Below are positions 53,001 through 62,929 of a DNA stretch of 64,000 bases, piece by piece. The notes beneath the pieces are model-generated. The model did not search any database. It saw nothing but the letters and a program-made list of their open reading frames with translations, and was not told the DNA's origin. Source of the stretch: Malurus cyaneus samueli. Taxonomy: Eukaryota; Chordata; Aves; Passeriformes; Maluridae. The stretch lies in the NCBI GenBank assembly GCA_009741485.1, contig CM019217.1:30661586-30725585 (forward strand), in the 5' to 3' direction. Every line of letters starts with the position of its first letter. Within the stretch, counting starts at the first letter, position 1. Both the position numbers and the translations under genes were made by a program.

Positions 53001-56000
53001 GTGTTTTTTGTGTTTCTCAATCTATTCAAGATTAAGACACACTGTTTTTACCAGTGACTGTGGAGTCTAAATTCCTGATCATTCTACAGATTTTTTTTTT
53101 TTTCCCATCTTCTCTATGGACTTGAAAAATTCCTCTCAGATCACTGCAATCCTCTCTGCCCCTTTCTGTTGCTAAGCATGTTCAGCATTATTGCCCTTGA
53201 ATCATTTCACTGACGAATAAAGCAGTGTCATCTGTCCTGACATGAAGGACACCTCATACAGACTGTGGACTTCCCTTAAAAATAATTTCCAGCCTCACAT
53301 TCACACGAAATATCCTTGCTGCTGGAAGATAAATCACACTTTTGTTCCTTGGATCAGTGTAATGGCCAACTTGATGTCTCTGCCTGATAAAAATTAGACT
53401 GCTCTCAGTGTTGCTAAGGTTATATTCCCTGCAGCTCTTCCCCTTTCTCCCTGTAGACATTTCCATCATTCATTTTGTTTCCAACAAAATCTCTAATTTC
53501 TAATCACACTTCAGATGCTCTGGTCTCAGCATGTCCTTTTTTCTTCATTTTCTCAGGATTCTGAGGACACCACCAGTACTCAACTGTCCTGACCTGGCCC
53601 CACACATTGCCCATGGCCCCATAGCCCATCTCAGCCCAGTCTGGCCATCAGTCCCTCTCCCAGAGATGCTGTTGGAGTGCAGATCTCCATCCCTGTGTCT
53701 CTGTGACTGGAACAGACCTTTCTTCTGCACTGTGGGTAGCTTCTGCTCTGAATGGACATGTTCAATGTACATTGCAGCTTCTCTTCAGCCTTACCTTTTC
53801 CCCCTGCCCAGTTTGTTCCTGACCTGGCTCCGTAGGTGGATTATGACCACGTTTAGCAAATGTAATTGAAAGAGATGGCCAAAACCAAAGGGAAATGAAA
53901 TAGTTTTTCTCCTGCAAGAGCTATGGGGAGGCCATTTTCACTGCTTTTTTTTTCATAAGTGTTTATAGGAACATTTATACTTTCATAATTATCTTTTCTT
54001 TTTCCTTTTTTTGGTGATCTTAGTTGTTCTTGAACCACTAATTTTATATCTGTGTTTGTCTGTGTGTTACCAGGAGTCAGTAGTAATATGTTCAGTGAAA
54101 GTCACTCAGCTTGAATGCCCATTCACCTGAGATATCTCAGGCCTCATTATCATATAGCTGCCATTTAGATTTCATTAACTTAGACAAAAAAGTTCATTAT
54201 CCATTTGGACAAGATAGACCAAAGCCTGGTCTTTCCTTCAGATGTTGAGTCTTTTTTATACGACCCTTGCTGTGACTTGTCAACTAATTGTAATTAAGTA
54301 ATTTGTCATAAAGGGTGTTGTTTTCAGGCTTGTTTTCACACATTTTCTTAGCCATTTATTTGCTCTCTAAAGAATTATAAAATTTTTTTATTGCTGTTTT
54401 GAACAAAATTAATTTTATTTGTCCATAATTTCATGCATTTATCATCTAATGGATTTTAGAACGAATGCTGAGCCTAGGGGGAAACAAATATAACTTAATA
54501 AAGCTCCAAATACACATATGATTAAAAGAGGTTTCTCACTGTGCAATTATATATTTGTATAATGAAGAAACCTACCAAAACTTGCAATTCAAAGAAAGAA
54601 AAGGAAAAAAATATTGCAGAAGAGGGCCAAAGAACTAACTGAATTAATTAAAGTATTAATAAACTTTTTAAAATAAAAGCTGAGATGAAAAATAATTAAG
54701 CTCTTGTAGTTTTAGACAGGCCACGTAAGCTTGGAGTGATATAGGAGCTTAGAAAAATCTTCAGTGATATAACTGAACAAGGTTTAAGGGAAAGAAAAAT
54801 CAAGTAAGGTGAGACTAAGGTACAAATGAAATATTTAAGAAATAAAATTAGGTCTTTTTCCCTTGAAGCTAAATATGCTTACTAATTCTGCAAGGGAGAG
54901 GGATGGAGTGTTATCACACCAAGACGGAAACAAAACCAAGGTGACTGTGCCCAGTTGAACACAACAGTGAGTTGGTGCTCTGGAATGGTAAAAGACATGC
55001 ATAAACCTGAAGATGAATAAGAGCACTTATAGGTCAAATTGAAAACTAAGTGCAGTACCCATAGTTCTGAAATAAAATTGCAGATAGATCAGTTTATTTG
55101 GTGATTATGTAGGGATTTAAATACTTTTTTGGAAAGAATTATTATTATGAACATTCACAGAAGATCAGAGACGTTTGAGCTGTAAATTACAAAAATTCAA
55201 ATTAGCCTGTTATATTATTATATTAATTTTGAATTTTAAAATTTTATAAAGATGCAAAAAAACACTTGATAGCTATAGGAAGCACTGGTACAATGATTCA
55301 TATACTATTCTTGTGAAACTACCCCTAAACTAATAAAGATTTTCCTCAGTACCAATGAAAGGTAGTTGGAGAAGGTATTTATTCAGCTTTCTGTAAACCA
55401 TCTAGAAACTCAATTTTTTATGAAGATGCCATACCTCATCTAAGCTACTTTTCATCTGGCTCATTAGCTTTGACATAGTACCATGGTTGTACGGTTCATG
55501 AAACAGAGATGCCTCACTCTGAACTGCAAAAAAACTATTGGAGCAGCACATTAATCAGTCATTCAAGCATCTCTACTTTGCTGCAATCAGAGTGAAAACA
55601 AAAATAGCACTATTTTTATTCCTTGTATTTCAAAGCAATTAATGCCACAAGCTGAGTTTCTCTGAATGAAACTGATAAACCTCAGAGATGGTAACATTTA
55701 GCTAGCTTAATTCTGAAGGGAAGTTGATTTAACCTGTCTCAATTTCAGATTTAGATCTCTGTTCCTGATTGCATTGGTGTAAATGAAAAGCAAAGTGGGC
55801 CCAAAGTTTTACATCAGAATAGAATCAATTTACTTCTATTCTGCATTTCTATTAAAATAAAGCTAAAGGTACTATTCAAAACCAAGGCATTACAATGTAC
55901 AGAAAAATAGAAAATTAATTCTGTTCAATTTCATTATTTTCCAGTGCATCATGTCTCAGAGGTGGTTTGCTTTTAGCAAAATTACAGAAAATACTGTCAA

Positions 56001-56740
56001 AAGAAAAGCTTCCTTTAGGAGCACACATATTGTATTGCAGATGATTTGGGAAGCCACCAAAGACACCAAATTCAGGTAAAAACAAGTGTTTATCTACTGT
56101 TTCTCAGAATAGTTTTATTCTGTCTTTCCAGCATTAACAGTAAGGCTTTTTTTTTTTCTTTTTTTTTTTTTTTCTTTTTTTTTTTTTTCCTGGGGAGAAG
56201 TCTGCGATGATATCTACATCTTCAGAATGTCACTATATGTAGAAAACAATTTGAGAATGAGTTAGGATTTGGGGGTTTTTTGGTGTTACTTAGGTATTTG
56301 AAGGTTTTTGATATAATAATACATATTTTGTTTTCCAGGGAATGTAGTGGAAGAAACCCTACTTCTTTATTAAAGTAAGCAAAAATAGAAAAATATGTTT
56401 ATATTTCTTCCTTATCGGTGAATTTGGACATTGGTAGGACCATGGAAAAACTGACATAAATTGGAATTAACACATTACAGTTTTTTGAAATGATCATCTT
56501 AATAACCTAAACCTTAAGCAAGTTAGTTATGTCTCAGCTCCACCAGTATACCATAAATATTTTTAATGTTGTGCACAGTGTAGCTGTTGCACTATGCAAA
56601 AGACACCAGATTCAGTGGCCTGGAATGACCAGATAATTTCCTGAACTTTGAAATTTGAGGTTGTTGTTTAGCTCATCTTCTTTATTAGTCCAAAATCTGG
56701 AAGTTATTAGGCCTAACTCTGGTCTCTATGAGCTAAATAA
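50041..56740. other. AT-rich non-coding DNA
   Basis: No gene recognised. Contains a 13-base T run (53091-53103), a GC-richer patch at about 53540-53850 with overlapping motif-free open frames on both strands, and a long T tract at 56147-56188. The provirus begins at its right edge. Confidence 0.6.
56147..56188. repeat. 42-base poly(T) tract with two C interruptions
   Basis: The tract is all T apart from two single C residues. It lies about 560 bases left of the provirus and is not part of it. The two C's suggest an old homopolymer or a tract hard to sequence accurately. Confidence 0.85.
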
Positions 56741-56746
56741 AGCCTA
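56741..56746. repeat. Target-site duplication, left copy
   Basis: AGCCTA lies directly before the terminal TG of the left LTR. At the right edge the sequence is CGCCTA (63571-63576). Five bases match exactly and the sixth differs, close to the 6-bp duplication typical of betaretroviruses. Confidence 0.65.
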
Positions 56747-56894
56747 TGTCTCGGTTTTGAGACAAATGTTTTCAGAGAAAAAAAACGTTCCAGAGAAACG
56801 TTTCCCCTGAAATGAAAATAAATTTGATAATTTTTTTCCCCCCCACCAACAGAAAATAGATACTGGGCAAAAAAGTGAAGAGAAAAAAAAGTAA

Positions 56895-56900
56895 TTTATT
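56895..56900 (-). promoter_or_regulatory. AATAAA polyadenylation signal in the 3' LTR
   Basis: The same signal as in the other LTR, in the copy where it would end the proviral transcript. Confidence 0.65.
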
Positions 56901-57336
56901 AACACAATGCCCACAGGACACAGATAAAAGTAACGGTGTTCAGAAGAAAAACCCCCGCCACGCGGTGCCGACAAGATGGCCGCGCGACAAGATACAGGGT
57001 AACGGTTAGCTATTCAAAACCCCCCCACGCGTGCCGACAAAATGGCGCCTCCGTCCCCGGGAAAAAAGAAACAAAAAGTAAAAACAAACCGCGTGGCCGT
57101 TTCTGTAACAGTGGCAAAAAGAAAAAAAAAACCAAGAAACCTGTACTACAGTTTTCTGCTGCCAGCCCGGTTCCCTTCCACAATCCCTGAGGAGGTGAAA
57201 CCGCGCGTTTTTTCTCCCGGAGAGGCAGACGGGGTCTGAGGAGAGCTGCCGAAGCTAACAGCCGAAACTGTAACAGTGTAACTGCTGTAACTGGTAACTT
57301 CTGCGAGCAGAAGGACTCCCACGGAGAGAAAGCTGA

Positions 57337-57398
57337 GCCAGAGCGGAGCTGGAAAAAAAAAAAGCTAGCCAGAGCGGAGCTGGAAAAAAGAGCTAGCC
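57337..57398 (-). repeat. Cap-proximal tandem repeat in the 3' LTR
   Basis: A unit containing CCAGAGCGGAGCTGG followed by an A run occurs twice, about 30 bases apart. The same arrangement is seen in the other LTR at about 63367-63421. It lies just downstream of the TATA box on the coding strand. Each unit has short complementary ends (CCAG/CTGG) that could form a small RNA hairpin near the start of the transcript. Confidence 0.7.
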
Positions 57399-57552
57399 AG
57401 TGTGGCAGCGCTGGCTTTTAAACCGGCCCGCTGCCTTCCCAGCAGCCCACGCGGCTTCTTCCGGGTTACTCTTAAAGAGACAGTGTATCTTTTGGGCGTA
57501 TATACCAACAGAAAAGGAATACAGAACAAAATTGGCACAAAAATCAGCCCAA

Positions 57553-57569
57553 GAATTCCACCCCTTATT
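57553..57569 (-). other. Polypurine-like tract before the 3' LTR
   Basis: On the coding strand it reads AATAAGGGGTGGAATTC and directly abuts the LTR. It is the expected site for plus-strand DNA priming, though it carries more pyrimidines than a classical tract. The LTR boundary is accurate to a few bases. Confidence 0.5.
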
Positions 57570-57616
57570 CCATATCTGTTGGCTTTTAAGCCCAAACTAA
57601 TACATTTTAACTTTAA

Positions 57617-57654
57617 AACACACACACATAATATATAATATATATATGTATACA
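57617..57654. repeat. CA/TA microsatellite between pol and the 3' LTR
   Basis: Alternating CA then TA repeats occupy the short space where env would lie in a complete retrovirus. They are part of the provirus and may vary in length between copies. Confidence 0.8.
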
Positions 57655-57714
57655 AAATAGTGACATCCGCAAACATTAATCATAGTCATCCCAACATTAC
57701 ATGCGGTTTTCATC

Positions 57715-58599
57715 AAGATCAAATCCCCCTGAGGTACACAACGAGTTTCTCCTCTCCTCATAATCCACCATGTGAACCTGGCCCTGAGAAAAGCAACCCC
57801 ACGGATGGGTTTGTCTTTGCTCGAGGCAGGATTAATCCACACTTCTTTCCTAAAAGACCTTTGAGATGTACTGCTGGGACCCTGTCTCCATCTACTGTTT
57901 GCAAGGGTTCAGATGGGCAGGGCCTGCTGGTTGGTGGAACCTCGGGTGTTCACCATCCAGGTAGCCTTTGCTAGTGCTGTTCCCAGTTTTTGAAAGTCCC
58001 CCCGCCCAGTGCTTTCAAGGTGGTTTTTAAGAGTCCATTGCACCGTTCCACTTTGCCAGCACAGGTGCATGGTAGGGATATGGTACACCCATAAATGCCA
58101 TGTTCCCTAGCCCAGTGTTTATAAGGCTGTTCTTGAAATGAGTCCCGTTGTCAGACTCATTCTGTCTGGGGTACCATGCCTCCAAAGGACCTGATTTTCA
58201 AGGCCCAGGATGGTGCTACGGGCGTGGCATGAGGACAGGGTAGGTCTCAACCATCCAGTGGTGCTCTCACCATTGTGAGCACATAAGCTTGCCGTGACGG
58301 GTGGGCAGTGTGATGTAATCATATCTGCCAGGCCTCTCCGTACTTATACTTGTCCCATCTTCCCCCATACCACAGGGGCTTCACCGTTTGGCCTGCTTGA
58401 TGGCAGCGCATGTCTCACAGTCGTGGATAACTGGGAGATACTTCCATGGTTAGATCCACCCTCGGTCTCGTGCCCATTTATAGTGGCATCTCTGCCCTGG
58501 TGGCCTGAGGATCATGGGCCCATCGAGCTAGGAACAACTCCCCTTGTGCTGCCAATCCAGGTCAATCTGGGACACCTCTATCTTGCAGCCTGATCTACC
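57715..58599 (-). pseudogene. pol: Integrase region of pol, interrupted
   Basis: Integrase joins the viral DNA to the host chromosome. The N-terminal zinc-binding domain begins around 58599 with IEVSQIDLDWQHKG, and the CETC cysteine pair is at 58408-58419 within HDCETCAAIKQAKR. The catalytic core is seen as ILGLENQVLWRHGTPDR (58322-58119 frame), then a DNG at 58144-58152 that lies in another frame, so an indel separates them. The C-terminal domain (57842 to about 57715) includes VWINPASSKDKPIRG and ETRCVPQGDLIL. Several frame changes make the protein unreadable as a whole. The coding resemblance ends near 57715, about 160 bases from the 3' LTR. Confidence 0.85.
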
Positions 58600-59304
58600 T
58601 GCTGTTGTTCCGGTGCTCCTCATTAGCCGACTCTTGGGGACATGGGCATCTACATGGCGGACTTTCACGGGTAGCTTCTGCACCCGGGCAGCAATGTCTT
58701 TCCACTCTTCAGCAGCCCAGATCGGTTTTCCTACTAGCCAATGGCCTTTTTCCATCTGTCCAGCCATCCCCACAGGGCATTGGCCACATCCATGAATCGG
58801 TGTAAAGGTAGAGCTTTGGCCACTTTTCCCTCTCAGCAACGTCCAAGGCCAGCTGGAGGCTTTGAGTTCGGCAAATTGCTTGATCCACCTTTCCTTCTGT
58901 GGCCTGTGCTACCTGTCTGTAGGCTCCATACAGCTGCTTTCCACTTTCGGTTCATCCCGACAGAGCGACAGGAACATCAGTGAAGAGAGCGTAGCTTATC
59001 CTCTGCTGGAGTTGGTTGTATAGTGGAGCTTCCTCAGCCCGGGTACTTGTTCTTGTTCCTCTTCATCAGCAAGACCAAAGTCTTCACCTTCAGGCCAATT
59101 TGTAATTATTTCCAGGATCCCAGGGCGATTCAGGTTTCCTATACGGCGCGCTGAGTAATGAGAGCATCCATTTGCTCCAGGTAGCATCGGTGGCATGGTG
59201 GGTGAGGGACCTTTGCTTTGAACATCCACCCCAGTACTGGTAGTCGGGGTGCAGAGGAGTTGGGCTTCTGTCCAATCACTTCTGAAGCAGCTGGACTCCC
59301 TCAT
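58600..59304 (-). pseudogene. pol: Connection and RNase H region of pol, interrupted
   Basis: RNase H degrades the RNA strand during reverse transcription. The connection part at 59304-58996 includes LEIITNWPEGEDFGLADEE. The RNase H motifs are an LFTD at about 58976-58987 holding the first catalytic aspartate, TDSW at 58790-58801, and VRHVDAHVPKS at about 58630-58660. Stops and frame changes lie between them: shortly after the first motif the frame meets a stop, and the middle and end of the domain are in different frames. Confidence 0.82.
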
Positions 59305-60288
59305 AGGCTGCCAAGATCTCTTCTCTGTTGGGGTGTAGTTGGCCTCAGACCTCGGTAGCTTCGGCTCCAGAATCCCAGTGGCCGGCCTCGAGTTTCACCA
59401 GGGACCTTCTGCCAAAGGCTCCAGGACAGACCATTGCTCCCGGCTGCAGAGTAGAGCACGTTCTTCACCTCTGTTCCTGTCCTGACTGGGCCGAGGGCTA
59501 CCGCATGAGCATTTCCTGCTTGATCTGGGGAAGGTTGCTGCTGTTCAGGGCCCCAGTGGAAATCATTTTTCTTGCGGGTCACCAGTAGAGAGGGCTCACG
59601 ATCTGGCTGTATTCGGGGATGTGCATCCTCCAAAAGCCAATGGCACCCAGGAAAGCCTGTGTCTCCTTTTTGCTGGTCGGTGGAGACATTGACGTGATCT
59701 TATTGATGACCTCTGTAGGATCTGACGCCGTCCATCTTGCCACTTACCCAAGAAACTGGATCTCTCGAGCAGGTCCCTTCACTTTGTTCCTTTTTATAGC
59801 AAAGCGGCTTTCAGGAGAATCTGGATGATCTTTCTCCCCTTTCTCAAATACTTCTGCTGCTGTATTCCCCACACAATGATGTCATCGATATACTGAAGAT
59901 GTTCCGGAGCCTCACCCTTTTCCAGTGCAGCCTGGATCAGCCCATGCAGATGGTGGGCTGTGCTTCCACCCCTGGGCAGCCGGTTCCAGGTGTATGCACA
60001 CCCTCCAGGTGAAAGCAAACTGAGGCCTCACTCTGCTGCCAGAGGAATGGAGAAGAAAGCATTTGCGATGTCAATGGTGGCGTACCACTTCGCTGCTTTG
60101 GACTCCAGCTCGTACTGGAGCTCCAGCATGTCCGGCACCGCAGCGCTCAGCGGTGGGGTCACTTCATTTACGCCACGATAGTCCACAGTCAATCTCCATT
60201 CTCCTTCAGATTTGCGTACAGGCCAGATGGGGCTGTTGAAGGTGAGTGGCCTTGCTGACACCCCTTGGCTCTCCAGCTCACGGATCAT
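59301..60288 (-). pseudogene. pol: Reverse transcriptase region of pol, interrupted
   Basis: This domain copies viral RNA into DNA. The first piece (60288-60028) has the N-terminal SPIWPVRK and WRLTVDYRGVNE patches and then YATIDIANAFF, which holds the first catalytic aspartate. A TGA at 60028-60030 interrupts it. The next piece (60018-59794) keeps the active-site YIDD at 59881-59892, so all three catalytic aspartates are encoded. Further frame changes follow, and 59633-59301 carries thumb/connection sequence including SLLVTRKKNDFHWGPEQQQ and RGRPLGFWSRSYRG. The domain order and motifs are unambiguous, but no single frame spans it. Confidence 0.88.
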
Positions 60289-60761
60289 CTTATGAATGGA
60301 ATCACAGCATCTCGGTTCGTTCTGTACTGCCGGCGGTGCACTGTTGATGTTGCAACTGGAACATGTTGGTCTTCCACCTTGAGGAGTCCAACTGCAGATG
60401 GATTTTCAGACAGCCCAGGCAAGGTGTTTAATTGTTTGATGCCATCTGTCTCTACAGCAGCTATTCCAAAAGCCCACTTGAATCCCTTTGGGTCTTTGAA
60501 ATACCCACTTCGGAGGAAGTCTATTCCCAGGATGCATGGGGCCTCTGGACCAGTTACAATGGGATGCTTCCTCCACTCCTTTCCAGTCAGGCTCACCTCA
60601 GCTTCCACCAGAGTCAGGTCTTGCGATCCTCCTGTCACACCAGCAATAGAAACAGAATCTGTCCCAACATGTCGTGAAGGAAGGAGTGTGCACTGCGCAC
60701 CAGTGTCAACCAAAGCCTCATATTTCTGTGGTTCTGCTGTGCCAGGCCAACGAATCCACAC
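60285..60761 (-). pseudogene. pro: Retroviral aspartic protease region, frame open across the active site
   Basis: The retropepsin cleaves Gag and Gag-Pol into mature proteins. The catalytic loop reads LVDTGAQCTLLPS, with the aspartate at residue 19 of this 158-residue frame. A second conserved patch, CILGIDFLRSG, follows at about residues 90-100. Both are expected in retropepsins and the open frame covers a whole domain. The frame opens with GTG, so it is not an independent gene; the protein would come from frameshifting or readthrough out of gag. Its 3' end is broken: it stops at about 60285, where the reverse transcriptase sequence carries on in another frame, indicating an indel near 60290. 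Confidence 0.85.
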
Positions 60762-60828
60762 AGTCCAAAAGGCACGGTTCTCCCTTGCCTCTGCCTGGCC
60801 AGAGACAGGGCCCCTCTAGCACTGGTTG

Positions 60829-62359
60829 TCATTCCTCCCCTGGGCATACATTGCAGATGTTCTTCCAGGGGTTGGACATGTCATTCTGCCTTCTGTTATA
60901 CTGGGCAGCTTGGTTGTGGGAAACCGGGCTCTTCTCTTCTGGGGAAGCTTCCTCTCTGAGCTTGCCATTCTTCAATTCATGCACCTGTGCTGCCAGGGCA
61001 GAGGTTGGTTTTCCATCCCACCTTCTCATGTTTTCCCCATGCTCACGCAGGAAGTACCAGAGGTTTGTCTGTGAGTGTATTCTCCTTGTCTGGCAGGGGA
61101 CGTCTGCTCCTGGTGATAGGCCCTCTGGTCTGAACGGATGCAATTTGGAGAAGGCCTTCTTTAATCTCTTTCCTCAGCTGCTGATGATTCTCCTCATTTT
61201 GTTCTCCACTTTCTGTATACGTTCTGACAGGCTTGTTTCCACAGCTGAAATTCTTGCATGTGTGGGGCATGCACAGTATCTGCATATGCACGGAGCTTTT
61301 TCGCCACGGCAAGTACAGTCTCATCCCCTTCATTGCATTTCATCATCGCTAAAAGGAGGCATATTCTTGTGGCCCAAGTCCACAAGTTTTAGCCACATCA
61401 GCGGTGTGCATTTTACCATGTCTGGGCTCCTAGTGTTTGATCATTTGAGAAGATGATCTCCGACACTGCCAGCTCTCTCAAGCATTTATCCCCTGTTCTA
61501 TGGTCTTCCAGAAAGTTGATGGATCTGGAGATCTTCTACACACATGTATCTTTCCCTCACACTTTTTAGGAGCCGGGCCCAGAGACTGAGAGGTTCAGAC
61601 CCCCTTGCCATCCCTTGGTCAATAGCAGCATCACCTGACAGGGATCCCAACTGCATCGCTTCACCACCATCCAGCATAATATTATCACCTGCGGTGTCCC
61701 AGACGCGGACCAGCCAGCCCAATAAAGATTCATTAGGCTGTCTTTTGTAATCTACCCTTAAGCCACGAATGTTTTCTGGGGTCAGAGATCAACAATACTC
61801 GGTTCAGATTCCCCTGTGTGTGAGGTTATTGGCTGCCCGTCATCATCTACAGGGCGAACGGATTTGGTTTTATGTTTCTTCCTCTGGATAGGGGCAACTG
61901 CTACTGGCGTAAGCTCACTGTCTGGTTTAGCTGCAGCCTGAGTGACTGGGGTGTCTGCTGACTTGTCCTTTGGTCCCTCCGGCTCTGTCTCCTGCCCTAC
62001 AGCATTGAGCAGTGTGCGATAAACATTAGCAGGACCCAGCATATTGCAATGAGTTCTTTTTCCTTACAGTTCTCATTGCATTTCTTTTTCAGATATTTCC
62101 CCACTTCAGCTGGGTTCTGAACTTTTTCAGGCGGGAAGTTGAAAGCTATTGGTTCAGAAAATTCTTTCAGTATTTGGCCTATATTTTCCCATATCCCACA
62201 CCACTCAGATTTTTCCACACATGGGGGAGGTGTCTGGGTAGCCCCTCTGGAAATCTCAGCTCTGATTTTAGAAATGCTGCAGACCATATAGACCATTCCC
62301 ACCAGATAAAACATCAGGAAAGTAGCATCTTTAACATCGAGGGAAACTGAACATCTCAA
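60829..62359 (-). pseudogene. gag: gag, broken by several frameshifts
   Basis: Gag normally makes the matrix, capsid and nucleocapsid proteins of the core. Here it is spread over at least five overlapping frames: about 62359-61997, 62042-61782, 61722-61498, 61385-61043 and 61143-60829. Recognisable pieces include a WENIGQILKEF stretch, a WLVRVWDTAGDN stretch followed by LSLWARLLKSVRERY, and near the end LWYFLREHGENMRRWDGKP. These resemble the Gag of a group of bird ERVK-like elements. The start is odd. The frame from 62359 has no ATG until about 62314, and from there the protein begins with a hydrophobic run and not the usual glycine-2 myristoylation signal. No CX2CX4HX4C zinc knuckle is visible at the C-terminal end. 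Confidence 0.8.
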
Positions 62360-62473
62360 AAGGTGATGTGCAGATTTGAAGGGGAAAAAGGAGATGAAAG
62401 GCTGGGAAACTCATCCCCTATTTTTCCTTCAGCAGGCTGGCTATAATTACTAAAAATACCCCAAAAAGGTTAC

Positions 62474-62725
62474 TCAGACTAGGACGGAGAAACAATATAT
62501 ATACCAGCCTTCAAAAGCTCCCAGTACCTCCCTTAAACTTTTATAAATCATCACTACGGCACCTATAAATATAGCAACACGAATTTGTGTCCCTGATCTA
62601 TAAAATCTCCATACAAGGGACAAAATTGTCCCTATATATGGATAGGCAAATAGACCTAGTGACCAAAATGACAAAATTACTTCAAACAGCATGTTGACTT
62701 CTAACGAGAAACAAATTCCAAGCAT
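62474..62725 (-). CDS. Hydrophobic leader open reading frame, 83 aa, function unknown
   Basis: An ATG-started frame 46 bases downstream of the primer binding site, in the normally untranslated leader. The protein is strongly hydrophobic: a long apolar stretch at residues 10-34, a second at about 49-62 (VAIFIGAVVMIY) and an aromatic C-terminus. A few charged residues lie between, which would suit one or two membrane segments. It shares a reading frame with the start of gag but is separated from it by several in-frame stops over about 115 bases. It could be a chance frame, a fragment of an older longer Gag leader, or a small membrane protein. I do not recognise a family. Confidence 0.35.
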   Translation of the reverse strand: MLGICFSLEVNMLFEVILSFWSLGLFAYPYIGTILSLVWRFYRSGTQIRVAIFIGAVVMIYKSLREVLGAFEGWYIYCFSVLV

Positions 62726-62771
62726 TTAAAACCAAAATACAATTATTACAATTTTCTCTTCACTTTTTCAA

Positions 62772-62789
62772 GCCCAAAGTTGGGCACCA
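62772..62789 (-). other. Primer binding site, lysine-tRNA type
   Basis: On the coding strand it reads TGGTGCCCAACTTTGGGC, five bases inside the right LTR. It resembles the lysine-1,2 tRNA site of betaretroviruses with about three mismatches. The primer type supports class II (ERVK-like) placement and fixes the right LTR as the 5' one. Confidence 0.75.
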
Positions 62790-62929
62790 AAATTTGTCTC
62801 GGTTTTGAGGCAAATGTTTTCAGAGAAAAAAACGTTCCAGAGAAACGTTTCCCTGAAATGAAAATAAATTTGATAATTTTTTCCCCCAAAGAAAATAGAT
62901 GTCAGGAAAAAGTGAAGAGAAAAAAGTAA

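Larger units (their letters stand above)
56747..57552 (-). repeat. 3' LTR of the provirus
   Basis: About 806 bp, beginning TGTCTCGG on the plus strand and ending near ...CAGCCCAA. On the coding (minus) strand it has a TTTAAAAG TATA box (about 57415-57423), a tandem repeat near the predicted cap site and an AATAAA polyadenylation signal (56895-56900). That implies an unusually long R region of roughly 450-500 bases. It is CpG-rich compared with the host DNA. It aligns along its whole length with the LTR at 62795-63571. Confidence 0.9.

Noticed and set aside
53531..53869. 112-codon plus-strand frame in a GC-richer patch
   Set aside because: An overlapping frame exists on the other strand and neither has a domain or splice signals; GC-richer DNA has fewer stops by chance.
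58294..58593. 99-codon plus-strand frame opposite integrase
   Set aside because: The minus-strand peptides match integrase motifs. This frame lies antisense to them and has no motif.
60265..60819. 184-codon plus-strand frame opposite protease and gag
   Set aside because: It overlaps the clear protease coding region on the other strand and shows no domain, so it is best explained as an antisense shadow.
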